A stretch of DNA of 64,000 bases from Candidatus Streptomyces philanthi (GTDB lineage Bacteria > Actinomycetota > Actinomycetes > Streptomycetales > Streptomycetaceae). Every line of letters starts with the position of its first letter. Position 1 is the first letter of the stretch. The notes beneath the pieces were generated by a model. That model made no database searches and had not been told where the DNA came from. It worked only from the letters and a program-made list of their open reading frames with translations. Positions 47,175-57,971 of the stretch are shown here, piece by piece. The stretch is from contig CP073042.1 in the NCBI GenBank assembly GCA_018114805.1, forward strand, positions 2,542,001 to 2,606,000. The letters are read 5' to 3'. The translations under genes and the position numbers were made by a program.

Positions 47175-48395
47175 ATGCCCCAGCACAGCCCGCTCGACCT
47201 GGCCGAGGGTGCCCCCTTCGGTCCGCACAACCTGCCGTACGGCGTCTTCACCACCTCGGACGAGCCGCAGCGGCGGCGGGTCGGCGTGCGGTACGGCGCG
47301 TACGTGCTGGACGTGCGCGCGCTGGCCGAGGCCACCGGTTCCGCCCACGCCGCCGTGCTCTGCGCCGGCGCGCTCAACCCGCTGCTCGCCGCCGGCCGCG
47401 CCATATGGACCGCCGTGCGCGCGGAGTTGGTCGACGCGCTCACCGACCCCGCGCGGCGCGCCACCGTCGAGCCGCTGCTGATCCCGCTGGCCGACGTCGC
47501 CCTCCACCTGCCCTTCGACGTGGCCGACTACGTCGACTTCTACGCCAGCGAGCACCACGCCAGCAACGTGGGCCAGATCTTCCGCCCCAACGGGGACGCG
47601 CTCACCGCCAACTGGAAGCACCTGCCGATCGGTTACCACGGCCGCGCGGGCACCGTCGTCGTCAGCGGTACCCCGGTGGCCCGGCCCGCCGGCCAGCGCA
47701 AGGCGCCCGCCGACGCCGCGCCGACCTTCGGGCCCTCGCAGCGCCTGGACATCGAGGCCGAGTTGGGCTTCGTCGTCGGCACCCCGTCCACGCTGGGCCA
47801 GCCGGTGCCGCTGGACGCCTTCGCCGACCACGTCTTCGGCGTCACGCTGCTCAACGACTGGTCGGCGCGCGACATCCAGGCGTGGGAGTACGTGCCGCTC
47901 GGCCCGTTCCTCGGCAAGTCCTTCGCCACCTCCGTCTCCGCCTGGGTCACGCCGCTGGACGCGCTCGCGCACGCGCGTACGGCGCCGCCGCGGCGGGACA
48001 TCCCGCTGCTGCCCTACCTGGACGACTCGGCCGCCGCCGAACCGGGCGGCTTCGATATCCGGCTCGAGGTCGCCATCAACGGGCACGTGGTCTCGCGTCC
48101 GCCGTTCTCCGCCATGTACTGGACGGCGGCGCAGCAACTCGCGCACATGACGGTCAACGGCGCCAGCCTGCGCACCGGCGACCTGTTCGCCTCCGGCGCC
48201 ATCAGCGGTCCCCGCCCCGAGGAGCGCGGCTGCCTGCTCGAACTGACCTGGTCCGGCCGCGACCCTGTGGAGCTGCCCACCGGCAAGCGCACCTTCCTGG
48301 AGGACGGCGACGAGGTGACGATCACGGCGTGGGCGCCGGGCCCGGGCGGCGTACGCGTGGGTCTCGGCGAGGTCACCGGCAAGATCACCGGCTGA
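47175..48395 (+). CDS. fahA: Fumarylacetoacetase
   Basis: Final enzyme of tyrosine/phenylalanine degradation, hydrolysing 4-fumarylacetoacetate to fumarate and acetoacetate (EC 3.7.1.2). 406 residues, normal length. The N-terminal SH3-like part starts LDLAEGAPFGPHNLPYGVF. Metal and catalytic residues are in place: Asp121 and His128 in YVDFYASEHHASNVG, Glu194 and Glu196 in LDIEAELGFVVG, Asp228 in LLNDWSARDIQAWEYVPLGPFLGKSF. ATG 47175 follows GAGGAGAAGGCGAGG. Homogentisate dioxygenase is not nearby. Likely monocistronic, with a stem-loop just after the stop. Confidence 0.95.
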   Translation: MPQHSPLDLAEGAPFGPHNLPYGVFTTSDEPQRRRVGVRYGAYVLDVRALAEATGSAHAAVLCAGALNPLLAAGRAIWTAVRAELVDALTDPARRATVEPLLIPLADVALHLPFDVADYVDFYASEHHASNVGQIFRPNGDALTANWKHLPIGYHGRAGTVVVSGTPVARPAGQRKAPADAAPTFGPSQRLDIEAELGFVVGTPSTLGQPVPLDAFADHVFGVTLLNDWSARDIQAWEYVPLGPFLGKSFATSVSAWVTPLDALAHARTAPPRRDIPLLPYLDDSAAAEPGGFDIRLEVAINGHVVSRPPFSAMYWTAAQQLAHMTVNGASLRTGDLFASGAISGPRPEERGCLLELTWSGRDPVELPTGKRTFLEDGDEVTITAWAPGPGGVRVGLGEVTGKITG

Positions 48396-48403
48396 TAGTC
48401 GTA

Positions 48404-48468
48404 CGGGCCCCGAGCGGCACGGCGTCGGCGCGCCCGCGCGGGCTCGTACAGGTCCCGCTCGGGGCCCG
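48404..48468 (+). terminator. Stem-loop after fahA
   Basis: Perfect 14-base stem (48404-48417 with 48455-48468) closing a 37-base loop, starting 8 bases after the stop codon. Confidence 0.6.
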
Positions 48469-48689
48469 CGACGCAGGGGCCGCGGGCGCCCTCGCGGCGG
48501 GCGGTCCCGGGCACGCCGGGGCCCGCGCCGCGGCGGCGTTCCGCGGGCTCCTGAGCCGCGGACGCCGACGCTCCGCCCGCGGTGAGTCCGGCGTCCCCAG
48601 GGGCCGTACCGGCTGCTACGTTGTCAGGCTCCTGACCAAAACAGCGGCCGGTCCGGGGGACGGGTCGGCCGGAACGGATGGAGAAGCGC

Positions 48690-49211
48690 GTGCGCAAGGC
48701 AGCCATGATCGCTGGTGCGTCGGCCCTCGCCGCCCTGCTCGTCACAGGGTGCGGCAGTGACGGCGACGGCGGCGAGGACGGCGACAAGGCGAAGCAGACG
48801 CCCTCGGGCGCCGAGCGGAAGCCGAGCGACGCCCCCGCCGAAGGCGACGGCAACAGCACGAAGGTCGAGGGGACGTACCTGTCCAAGGACACCGGCAACG
48901 GCCAGCGCATCGTCCTCGGAGTCAAGGACAAGACCGCCTTCCTGGCCGGCCCGCACACCTGCACCGTCACGTACCAGCAGAACATGCTGATGCTCACGTG
49001 CCCCGACGGCAACACCGACCGCACGATGGGTAAGGTCACCACGAACGCCGACGGCAGCCTGACCGTGGACTGGGACGCCCTCTCCGAGGACGACGTCCTC
49101 TTCCCGGCCAAGGCCGGCGACGCCATCCCGACCCCGTCCGGGCTCCCCGACATCCAGGACCTCGGCGGCGACCTGGACGACCTCAAGGACTCCGGCGGCC
49201 TCGGCGGCTGA
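48690..49211 (+). CDS. Small lipoprotein of unknown function
   Basis: Exported lipoprotein of 173 residues. The signal peptide VRKAAMIAGASALAALLVTG ends in the lipobox LVTGC. An acidic, disordered linker (GSDGDGGEDGDKAKQTPSG) leads to a domain with two cysteines (HTCTVTYQQNMLMLTCPDG) and an acidic Gly/Asp-rich C-terminus. GTG 48690 has GGAGAAG at good spacing; ATG 48678 is an alternative. I know no function. It ends before a strong terminator shared with nuoN. Confidence 0.82.
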   Translation: MRKAAMIAGASALAALLVTGCGSDGDGGEDGDKAKQTPSGAERKPSDAPAEGDGNSTKVEGTYLSKDTGNGQRIVLGVKDKTAFLAGPHTCTVTYQQNMLMLTCPDGNTDRTMGKVTTNADGSLTVDWDALSEDDVLFPAKAGDAIPTPSGLPDIQDLGGDLDDLKDSGGLGG

Positions 49212-49320
49212 CGCCCCGCCCCACCCCGGCCCCGCGAACACAGCCACCGGCCCAGCCCAGTCCCGGCCAGCCCGGGCCGGCCGCCAACAGTAGGCAGCCG
49301 GCCGCGCGCGGACCACGCAC

Positions 49321-49371
49321 ACGCCTCGGGCCCGGCCCCCTCCACCCTGGAGGGGGCCGGGCCCGAGGCGT
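49321..49371. terminator. Strong bidirectional terminator, lipoprotein/nuoN
   Basis: Perfect 24-base stem (49321-49344 with 49348-49371) and a CCC loop between the convergent lipoprotein gene and the nuo operon. One of the longest perfect stems in the window. Confidence 0.93.
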
Positions 49372-49396
49372 ACGCCCGAGGTCTCGGCGCACGGGG

Positions 49397-51068
49397 CTAG
49401 CGGACGAAGACGCCGGCGTCACCCACCATTTCCAGGAAGTACTACGGCGCGATGCCGAGCACCAGCGTCACCGCGACGCCGATCGCGATCGCCGACGAGG
49501 TCAGCACGCTCGGCACGGCGACCATCGGGCCGTCCGCGCGGGGCTCGCTGAAGAACATCAGCACGATGACGCGGATGTAGAAGAACGCCGCGATGGCCGA
49601 CGACACCACGCCGACCACCACCAGGGCCCCCGCGCCGCCCTCCGCCGCCGCCTTGAAGACAGCGAACTTGCCCGCGAACCCCGAGGTGAGCGGGATGCCG
49701 GCGAAGGCCAGCAGGAAGACCGCGAAGACCGCGCCCACCAGCGGGGAACGCCGCCCGAGGCCGGCCCACTTCGACAGGTGGGTGGCTTCGCCGCCCGCGT
49801 CCCGCCCGCACCAGCGTGACCACCGCGAACGCGCCCAGCGTTACGAAGCTGTACGCGCCCAGGTAGAAGAGGACCGAGGAGACGCCCTCCTCGTTGGTGG
49901 CGATGACACCGGCGAGGATGGAGCCCGCGTGGGCGATCGAGGAGTACGCGAGCAGCCGCTTCACGTCGGTCTGGGTGACCGCGACGATCGCGCCGGCCAG
50001 CATGGTCACGATCGCGACACCCCACATCACCGGGCGCCAGTCCCAACGCAGCCCCGGCAGTACCACGTACAGCAGGCGCAGCAGCGCGCCGAACGCCGCG
50101 ACCTTGGTGGCCGCCGCCATGAAGCCGGTGACCGGGGTCGGCGCGCCCTGGTAGACGTCGGGGGTCCACATGTGGAACAGCACCGCGCCGATCTTGAACA
50201 GCAGGCCCATCAGCACCATCGCGCCGCCGATCAACAGCAGCGCGTCGTTGCCCATCGTCTGTGCCAGGGCCGGGGTGATGTCGGCGACCTCGCCGTCCAC
50301 CACGTCGGCGATCCGGCCGTAGGTGACCGAGCCGGCGTAGCCGTACAGCAGCGCGATGCCGAACAGCAGGAAGGCCGAGGAAGACGCGCCGAGGAGGAAG
50401 TGCTTGACCGCCGCCTCCTGCGACATGAGCCGCTGCCGGCGGGCGAGCGCGCACAGCACGTACAGCGGCAGCGAGAAAACCTCAAGCGCGATGAACAGCG
50501 TCAACAGGTCGTTCGCCGCCGGGAAGACCAGCACGCCGCCGACGACGAACAGCAGCAGCGGGAAGACCTCGGTGGTGGTGGTGGTGAAGCCGGCCTTGGT
50601 GGCCTCCTTCTCCGCGTCCCCGCCGGGCACGGCGGCGGCCTGGGCGGCGAAGGAGTCCACCCGGTTGCCGTGCGCCAGCGGATCGAGCCGGCGTTCGGCG
50701 AAGGTGAAGACCGCGACCAGCGAGACCAGCAGGATGGTGCCCTGCAGGAAGAGCGCGGGGCCGTCCACCGCGATGGCGCCCTCCGCCGCGATCCGGGCCT
50801 TGCTCGTACCGTAGTCGCCGACGGCCAGGCCGATCACAGCCGCGAAGGCGGCGGCGATGCCGAGCACGCTGGTGAACAACTGGGCCCCGTACCGCGCCCT
50901 ACGGGGCAGCAGCGCCTCGATGAGCACGCCCACGATGGCAGCCCCGATGACGATCAGCGTGGGCGCGAGCTGGCCGTACTCGATGTCGGGCGCCTTGAAC
51001 TTGTCCGGCGACTCGGCCACCATGGTCCACAGGCTGTGGACCGTTACGGGATCTGCCACGGCGCTCAC
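49397..51068 (-). pseudogene. nuoN: NADH-quinone oxidoreductase subunit N, disrupted
   Basis: Antiporter-like proton-channel subunit, last gene of the main complex I operon, about 556 residues when repaired. Signatures: ALEVFSLPLYVLCALARRQ, FKIGAVLFHMWTPDVYQGAPT, DVKRLLAYSSIAHAGSILAG. Two lesions: a small indel near 49797 between VTLVRAG and GGEATHLSKWAG, and a TAG at 49442-49444 in LGIAP-stop-YFLEMVGDAGVFVR, where relatives have Gln. The GTG start overlaps the nuoM stop. Confidence 0.9.
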
Positions 51069-52701
51069 TTCGCGGCCTCCACATCTCGTACGGGCACATC
51101 AGGCTTGGGGTCCTGCTTGTCGACCACGGACAGCGTGTGGTCGACGGCCGGGTCGATCATCTCGGTGACCGGCTTGGGCTAGACGCCGAGGAAGACCAGG
51201 AGGGCGATCAGCGGGACCACCACGGTCAGCTCCCGCACCCTGAGGTCGGGCATGTTCTCCACGCCCGCCTTCACCGGCCCGGTCATCGTGCGCTGGTAGA
51301 GCACCAGCACGTACAGCGCGGCGAGCACGATGCCGACGGTGGCGATGATCCCGATGGCGGAATACCGGCTGAACGTGCCGACCAGCACCAGGAACTTGCT
51401 GATGAACGGCGCCAGGCCGGGCAGCGACAGCGTCGCGAGCCCGCCGATCAGGAACGTGCCGGCGAGCACCGGGGCCACCTTCTGCACGCCGCCGTAGTCG
51501 GCGATGAGCCGCGAGCCGCGCCGGCTGATCAGGAACCCGGCGACGAGCATCAGGGCGGCGGTGGAGATGCCGTGGTTGACCATGTACAGCGTCGCGCCGC
51601 TCTGGCCCTGGCTGGTCATCGCGAAGATGCCCAGGATGATGAAGCCGAAGTGGGAGATCGACGCGTACGCCACCAGGCGCTTGATGTCGCGCTGACCGAC
51701 CGCGAGCAGCGCCCCGTAGAGGATGCTGATCACCGGCGAGCACCAGGATCACCGGCGTGGCCCACTTGCTGGCCTCCGGGAAGAGGTGCAGGCAGTAGCA
51801 GAGCATGGCGAAGGTGCCGACCTTGTCGACCACGGCGGTGATCAGCACGGCGACCGGCGGGGTGGACTCGCCCATCGCGTTCGGCAGCCAGGTGTGCAGC
51901 GGCCACAGCGGCGCCTTCACCGCGAACGCGAAGAAGAAGCCGAGGAACAGCAGCCGTTCGGTGTTGGTCGAGATGGACAACTCGCCGCTGGCCCGGGCCT
52001 CCGCGATCTGTTGCAGCGAGAAGGTGCCGCTGCCCAGGTCGTCGGCGGTCACCGCGTACAACCCGATGACGGCGGCCAGCATGATCAGCCCGCCGGCCAG
52101 GTTGTAGAGCAGGAACTTCACCGCCGCGTAGCTGCGCTGGGTCGCGGTCTCCCGCTCGCTGCGCTGGCCCGCCCGGTCCCCGAAGCCGCCGATGAGGAAG
52201 TACATCGGGATCAACGTGGCTTCGAAGAAGACGTAGAATGAGGAAGACGTCGGTGGCCTCGAAGGAGAGGATCACCATCGCCTCGACCATCAGGATCAGC
52301 GCGAAGAAACCCTGGGTGGGGCGCCACCGGCCGTGCGTGACGGACTGCGCCGCGGCCTCGGGGGCACCCGCCGGCGGGTCGGCGTCGTGCCACCCGGCGA
52401 GCACCACGAACGGGACGAGCAGCGCGGTCAGCCCGACCAGCACCACCCCGATGCCGTCCACGCCCAGCTCGTACCGCACGCCGAAGTCCGCGATCCAGGC
52501 GTGCGACTCGGTGAGTTGGTACGGGTCCTCGCTGTCGGGGTCGAAGCGGATCAGCGCCGCCGCGGCCAGCACCAGCGTGGCCAGCGAGAACAGCAGGGCC
52601 ACCCACTTGGCGGCGGTGCGCTGTGCGGCCGGGAGGGCCGCGACGGCGACGGCGACGACGGCGGGCGCCACAGGCGTGGCCGTCAACAGGGGAAATGACA
52701 T
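51065..52701 (-). pseudogene. nuoM: NADH-quinone oxidoreductase subunit M, disrupted
   Basis: Antiporter-like subunit, about 545 residues when repaired. Signatures: ATLIPMYFLIGGFGD-type helix 5, KAPLWPLHTWLPNAMGESTPPVA, RLVAYASISHFGFIILG. Three lesions: an extra base near 52243 in EATDVFL / YVFFEA; an extra G near 51730 in VILVLA / ISILYGALL; and a TAG at 51179-51181 in FLGV-stop-PKPVTEMIDP, where Tyr is expected. Without these the C-terminus would read to DVEAAK and overlap nuoN. ATG 52701 is one base from the nuoL stop. Confidence 0.9.
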
Positions 52702-52702
52702 G

Positions 52703-54650
52703 TCAGACCGCCCTCATCAGCAGGGTCGCGGCGATCAGGACCGCCGTACCGCCGAACATAGAGACCGCGTAACTGCGCGCGTAGCCGTTCTGCAGTCGCC
52801 GCAGCCGCCCGGAGAGCCCGCCGACCGAGGCCGCGGTGCCGCCCACGACGCCTCCACCAGCTTGTGGTCGACCGTAGACCAGGCTGCGGGTCAGGTGCTC
52901 CCCGCCGCGGACCAGGACGAACGTGGTTGAAGTCGTCCTGGAACAGGTCGCGGCGGGCCGCCCGGGTGAGCAGCGAGCCGCGCGGCGCGACGACCGGGAC
53001 CGGCTTGCGCCCGTACTGCGCCCAAGCCAGCGCGACGCCGACGACCAGCACCGCGACGGTGGACAGCGTGACGGTGGTCGCGCTCAGCGGGGCGTCGCCG
53101 TGGTCGTGTCCGGTGACCGGCTCCAGCCAGTGCACGAACCGGTCGCCGACGCTGAACAGGCCGCCCGCGAAGACCGAACCGAAGGCCAGCACGATCATGG
53201 GGATGGTCATCGACTTGGGCGACTCGTGCGGGTGCGGCTCGGCGTGCTCGCCGCGGGTCTCGGCGGCGGGCTCGGCGCTGGGCGACTCGTGCGAACGGGT
53301 CGCCGCCTTGCGCCAGCGCTCCTCGCCGAAGAAGGTCAGCAGCATCACGCGGGTCATGTAGTACGCGGTGATGGCCGCGCCGAGCAGCGCCGTACCGCCG
53401 AGGATCCAGCCCTCGGTGCCGCCCTTGGCGAACGCCGCCTCGATGATCTTGTCCTTGGAGAAGAAGCCGGACAGACTCGGGAAGCCGATGATCGCCAAGT
53501 AGTCGAGGCCGAAGGTGATGAAGGTGATCGGCATGTACATGCGCAGGCCACCGTACTTGCGCATGTCCACCTCGTCGTTCATCCCGTGCATCACGGAACC
53601 CGCGCCGAGGAAGAGGCCGGCCTTGAAGAAGCCGTGCGTGACCAGGTGCATGATCGCGAACACGTACCCGATCGGGCCGAGCCCGGCGACCAGGATCATG
53701 TACCCGATCTGCGACATGGTCGAGCCGGCCAGCGCCTTCTTGATGTCGTCCTTGGCGCAACCGACGATCGCACCGAAGATCAGCGTGACCGCGCCGACCG
53801 TGACCACGGCGGTCTGCGCGTCGGGCGCCGCGTTAAAGATCGCGCCGGAACGGGTGATGAGGTAGACGCCGGCGGTGACCATCGTCGCGGCGTGGATCAA
53901 GGCCGAGACCGGGGTCGGGCACTCCATGGCGTCGCCCAGCCAGGACTGGAGCGGCACCTGCGCCGACTTGCCGCACGCGGCGAGCAGCAGCATCAGCCCG
54001 ATCGCGGTGAGCTTGCCCTCGCCGGTCTCCCCGGTCGCCTCCAGGACGGGCCCGAAGGTGAAGGTGCCGAAGGTGGTGAACATCAGCATGATCGCGATGG
54101 ACAGGCCGACGTCGCCGACCCGGTTGACCAGGAACGCCTTCTTGGCCGCCGTCGCCGCGCTCGGCTTGTGGTGCCAGAAGCCGATCAGCAGGTACGAGGC
54201 GAGGCCGACGCCCTCCCAACCCACTTACAGCAAGAGGTAGTTGTCGGCGATGACCAACAGCAGCATCGCCGCGAGGAACAGGTTGAGGTAGCCGAAGAAG
54301 CGCCGGCGCCGGTCGTCGTGCTCCATGTAGCCGACCGAGTAGATGTGGAGCAGCGTGCCCACACCCGTGATCAGCAGCACGAAGGTCATCGACAACTGGT
54401 CGAGCTGGAACGCGACGTCCGCCTGGAAGCCGCTGACCGGAATCCAACTGAACAGGTGCTGGTGCATGGCCCGGTGGTGCTCGTCCTCGCCCAGCATGTC
54501 GACGAAGAGCAGCACGCCGATCACGAACGAGGCCGCCGCGAGCGGCGTGCCGAGCCAGTGTCCGAGCCGTTCGAGCCGCTTGCCGCTGCACAGCAGCACG
54601 GCCGCGCCCAACAGCGGCGCCGCGACGAGCCATCCAATGAGGTTTTCCAC
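52703..54650 (-). pseudogene. nuoL: NADH-quinone oxidoreductase subunit L, disrupted
   Basis: Largest antiporter-like subunit with the lateral helix, about 648 residues when repaired. Signatures: [35 protein letters not shown] and [18 protein letters not shown]. Lesions: TAA at 54225-54227 in [22 protein letters not shown], where Tyr is expected, and three small indels within about 80 bases near 52860-52930, after LFQDDFNHV, that scramble [20 protein letters not shown]. The intact end would be TLLMRAV at 52703. Start GTG 54650. Confidence 0.9.
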
Positions 54651-54662
54651 TGTCGCTACCCC

Positions 54663-54962
54663 TTACAGCTTCATCAGGCTGGCGTCGTCGACCGAGGCCG
54701 AGTGGCGGGAGCGGAAGATCATCACGATGATCGCGAGGCCGATCACGACCTCGGCCGCGGCGACGACCATCGTGAAGAACGCCATGATCTGTCTGTCGAG
54801 GTTGCTGTGCATCCGGGAGAAGCTGACGAACGCCAGGTTGCAGGCGTTCAGCATCAGTTCGATGCACATGAACACGACGATCGCGTTCCGCCGGAGCAAC
54901 ACCCCCGCCGCGCCGATGGTGAACAGCAGGGCGGCCAGGTAGAGGTAGTTGATCGGGTTCAC
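54663..54962 (-). CDS. nuoK: NADH-quinone oxidoreductase subunit K
   Basis: Three-helix membrane subunit of 99 residues, standard length. It starts [17 protein letters not shown] and carries the conserved membrane glutamates in [14 protein letters not shown] and [14 protein letters not shown] 54962 overlaps the nuoJ stop. Intact, unlike its flanking genes. It lacks the 30-residue tail seen in NuoK2. Confidence 0.96.
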   Translation of the reverse strand: MNPINYLYLAALLFTIGAAGVLLRRNAIVVFMCIELMLNACNLAFVSFSRMHSNLDRQIMAFFTMVVAAAEVVIGLAIIVMIFRSRHSASVDDASLMKL

Positions 54963-55855
54963 TTGACCTCCTCCTCGGCCCGGGCCTCGCCCGCGGCCGC
55001 GGGACGGGTTCCGTTACGGGCGGACGGGGCGCGCTGGCCGGTCGGCCCGCCCGCGGCGTCGCCGCCGCGTTCCAGCCACTCCTCGGAGCGCTGTTCGAGG
55101 GCGGCGAGTTCGGCCAGCAACGCCCCGGAGACGTCCCGGATCTGGCCCCGGCCGCGCAGCGTCGCGTTGACGGTCTTCTCGGAGATCGAGCCGTCGGGCA
55201 GCAGGCCGGGGATGTCCACCGCGTTGTGCCGGGCTTAGACGCCGGGCGCGGGCAGCGGCGTGATCTGCTTGCCCTCGCGGATGCGCAGCAGCGCCCGCTC
55301 CTGCTGGGTCTTGGCGCGCTCGGTGCGCTCCCGGTGGGTGAGGACCATCGCGCCGACGGCGGCCGTGATCAGCAGCGCGCCGGTAATCTCGAAGGCGAAG
55401 ACGTACTTGGTGAAGATCAGCTCCGCCAGGCCCTCGACGTTGCCACCGGCGTTCGCCTTGGCTAGACCCTCCGAGTTCTTGAGCGACGCGTTCCCGATGC
55501 CGGCGATCAGGAGGATGCCGAGGCCGCAGCCGACGGCCAGCAAGCGCTGCCCCTTGATCGTCTCCGTGAGGGAGTCGGCCGCGGTGACGCCGACCAGCAT
55601 CACGACGAACAGGAAGAGCATCATGATCGCGCCGGTGTAGACGACGATCTGCACGACGCCCAGGAAGTACGCGCCGTTGGCGAGGTAGAACACCGCCAGG
55701 ATGATCATGGTGCCGGCGAGCGAGAGGGCGGAGTGCACCGCCTTCCTCATCAGGATGGTGGCCAGCGCGCCGATCACGGCGACGGTGCCCAGCACCCAGA
55801 ACTGCACGGCCTCGCCGGTCGAGGTGGTGGAGGCCGCGGCGGCCAGTGTGCTCAC
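54959..55855 (-). pseudogene. nuoJ: NADH-quinone oxidoreductase subunit J, internal stop
   Basis: Five-helix membrane subunit, about 298 residues when read through. Signatures: FLGVVQIVVYTGAIMMLFLFVVML and FAFEITGALLITAAVGAMVL. A TAA at 55235-55237 interrupts PLPAPGV-stop-ARHNAVDIPGLLPDG, where relatives have Tyr. The stop lies after the last helix, so a truncated protein could still insert; the lost part is the hydrophilic tail ending in [12 protein letters not shown] 55855 overlaps the nuoI stop. Confidence 0.9.
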
Positions 55856-56517
55856 GCTGTGACCCCCTTGTCCTGCGCGCTGGTCCCGCTGCGCGCCGCG
55901 GCGGCGGCCTCGGGCGGGCTGACCGGGCCGTCCTCGGCGGGGTCGGCCGATTCCGCTCCCGGCGGCCGCTCGCCCTTGCTGACCGCGACCTGCCGGACGG
56001 CGCCCGGGGCGGCCTCGGTGACCAGACCGCGGTAGTAGTCCTGCTCGTCCGTGCCGGGGAAGATCGAGTGCGGCGAGTCGACCATGCCCTCCTGCAGCCC
56101 AGCGAGCAGCTCCTCCTTGGTGTAGATGAGCGACTCGCGGGAGCTGTCGGCCAGTTCGTACTCGTTCGTCATGGTCAGCGCCCGGGTCGGGCACGCCTCG
56201 ACGCACAGGCCGCACAGGATGCAACGCAGGTAGTTGATCTGGTACACGCGGCCGTACCGCTCGCCCGGGGAGTAGCGCTCCTCCTCGGTGTTATCCGCGC
56301 CCTCCACATAGATCGCGTCGGCCGGACAGGCCCAGGCGCACAGCTCGCAGCCGATGCACTTCTCCAGCCCGTCCGGGTGCCGGTTGAGCTGGTGGCGGCC
56401 GTGGAACCGGGGCACCGTCGGCTTCTTCTGCTCCGGGTACTGCTCGGTCAGCCGCTTCTTGAACATGGCCTTGAAGGTGACGCCGAACCCGGCGACCGGA
56501 TTCTGGAAGTCAGACAC
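55852..56517 (-). CDS. nuoI: NADH-quinone oxidoreductase subunit I
   Basis: Ferredoxin-like subunit of 221 residues with clusters N6a and N6b. Cysteine motifs: [12 protein letters not shown] (about 54-65) and [12 protein letters not shown] (about 99-110). The tail after residue 160 is disordered, Ala/Pro-rich. GTG 56517 has AAGGAGG upstream, 60 bases after nuoH. Intact. Confidence 0.96.
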   Translation of the reverse strand: MSDFQNPVAGFGVTFKAMFKKRLTEQYPEQKKPTVPRFHGRHQLNRHPDGLEKCIGCELCAWACPADAIYVEGADNTEEERYSPGERYGRVYQINYLRCILCGLCVEACPTRALTMTNEYELADSSRESLIYTKEELLAGLQEGMVDSPHSIFPGTDEQDYYRGLVTEAAPGAVRQVAVSKGERPPGAESADPAEDGPVSPPEAAAAARSGTSAQDKGVTA

Positions 56518-56579
56518 GGTCGGCCTCCTTCACTACCGGGGGTACCGGGGTCGCCCCCCAGAAGGCACGAGCCTGGACG

Positions 56580-57971
56580 TCAGACACCGCCCGTCTCCTT
56601 TCCGTCACTGAAAGTGTCGTCTCGACCACTGACAATCAGCTCGCGCTCGTGGCACGGGCGTCGTCGGGGCACGGGCGGCGGGGTCTGTCCCGGCAGGGGT
56701 GGCACGGGGAAGCCGCCCACCATCGGGTCGAAGGCCGGTTCCGGCGCCGCTTCGGCCTCGGACGCGGCCCGCTGGTCCGCACGGTCGCGGTACATGTCCC
56801 AGACGAACGAGAGGAGCAACAGCGCAAGGACGGCGGCGCCGACGTAGAGCACGATGTCCTGGAACTCGTAGTCCTCGTTGCGCAGCGCCCGCACCGTGGC
56901 GACCAGCATCAGCCAGACCATGGAGACCGGGATGAACACCTTCCAGCCCAGCTTCATGAACTGGTCGTAGCGCACCCGCGGCAGCGTGGCGCGCAGCCAG
57001 ACGAAGGCGAACAGCAGGGTCAGCAGCTTGCCGACGAACCAGAGCATCGGCCACCAGCCGTGGTTCGCGCCCTCCCAGAAGGTGCTGATCAGGTACGGGG
57101 CCCGCCAGCCGCAGAGGAAGAGGGTGACCGCCACGGCCGAGACGGTGACCATGTTGATGTACTCGGCGAGCATGAACATCGCGAACTTGATCGACGAGTA
57201 CTCGGTGTTGAAGCCGCCGACCAGGTCGCCCTCGGACTCCGGCATGTCGAACGGGGCGCGGTTGGTCTCGCTGACCATCGCGATCAGGTAGATTATGAAG
57301 GAGACCGGCAGCAGGATAGCGTACCAACGGTTGTGCTGGCCCTCGACGATGGCCGAGGTGGACATCGAGCCGGAGTGCAGGAAGACCGCGGCGAACGCTA
57401 GGCCCATCGCGATCTCGTAGCTGATCATCTGCGCGCACGAGCGCAACCCGCCGAGCAGCGGGTACGTCGAGCCGGAGGACCAGCCCGCCAGCACGATGCC
57501 GTAGATGCCGACCGACGCCGTGGCCAGGATGTAGAGGACCGCGATCGGCAGGTCGGTGAGTTGCATCGTGGTGCGCTCGCCGAAGATGGAGATCTCGTTG
57601 CCCGCCGGGCCAAACGGGATGACGGCGACGGCCATGAACGCGGGGATCGCGGTGACGATCGGGGCGAGCAGGTACACCGCCTTGTCTGCCCGCTTGACGA
57701 TCACGTCTTCCTTGAGCATCAGCTTCACGCCGTCCGCGAGGGACTGCAGCATGCCCCAGGGGCCGTGCCGGTTAGGGCCGATGCGGAGCTGCATCCAGGC
57801 GACGACCTTGCGCTCCATGACGATGGAGATCAGCACCGTCACCATCAGGAACGCGAAGCAGAAGACGGCCTTGATGACCACCAGCCACCACGGGTCGTGA
57901 CCGAACGCGGACAGGTCCTCCGCCGCGAGATAGCGCAGGTGGCTCTGGGCGCCAGCGACGATGCCGGTCAT
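56580..57971 (-). CDS. nuoH: NADH-quinone oxidoreductase subunit H
   Basis: Quinone-chamber membrane subunit of 463 residues, longer than the typical 330 because of a C-terminal Pro/Arg-rich extension. Signatures: [48 protein letters not shown] and [20 protein letters not shown]. The ATG overlaps the nuoG stop (ATGA). Intact. Confidence 0.96.
   Translation of the reverse strand: MTGIVAGAQSHLRYLAAEDLSAFGHDPWWLVVIKAVFCFAFLMVTVLISIVMERKVVAWMQLRIGPNRHGPWGMLQSLADGVKLMLKEDVIVKRADKAVYLLAPIVTAIPAFMAVAVIPFGPAGNEISIFGERTTMQLTDLPIAVLYILATASVGIYGIVLAGWSSGSTYPLLGGLRSCAQMISYEIAMGLAFAAVFLHSGSMSTSAIVEGQHNRWYAILLPVSFIIYLIAMVSETNRAPFDMPESEGDLVGGFNTEYSSIKFAMFMLAEYINMVTVSAVAVTLFLCGWRAPYLISTFWEGANHGWWPMLWFVGKLLTLLFAFVWLRATLPRVRYDQFMKLGWKVFIPVSMVWLMLVATVRALRNEDYEFQDIVLYVGAAVLALLLLSFVWDMYRDRADQRAASEAEAAPEPAFDPMVGGFPVPPLPGQTPPPVPRRRPCHERELIVSGRDDTFSDGKETGGV

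Noticed and set aside
52923..55238. Plus-strand open frame of about 770 codons
   Set aside because: Antisense to nuoL, nuoK and nuoJ, whose minus-strand protein signatures are unmistakable.
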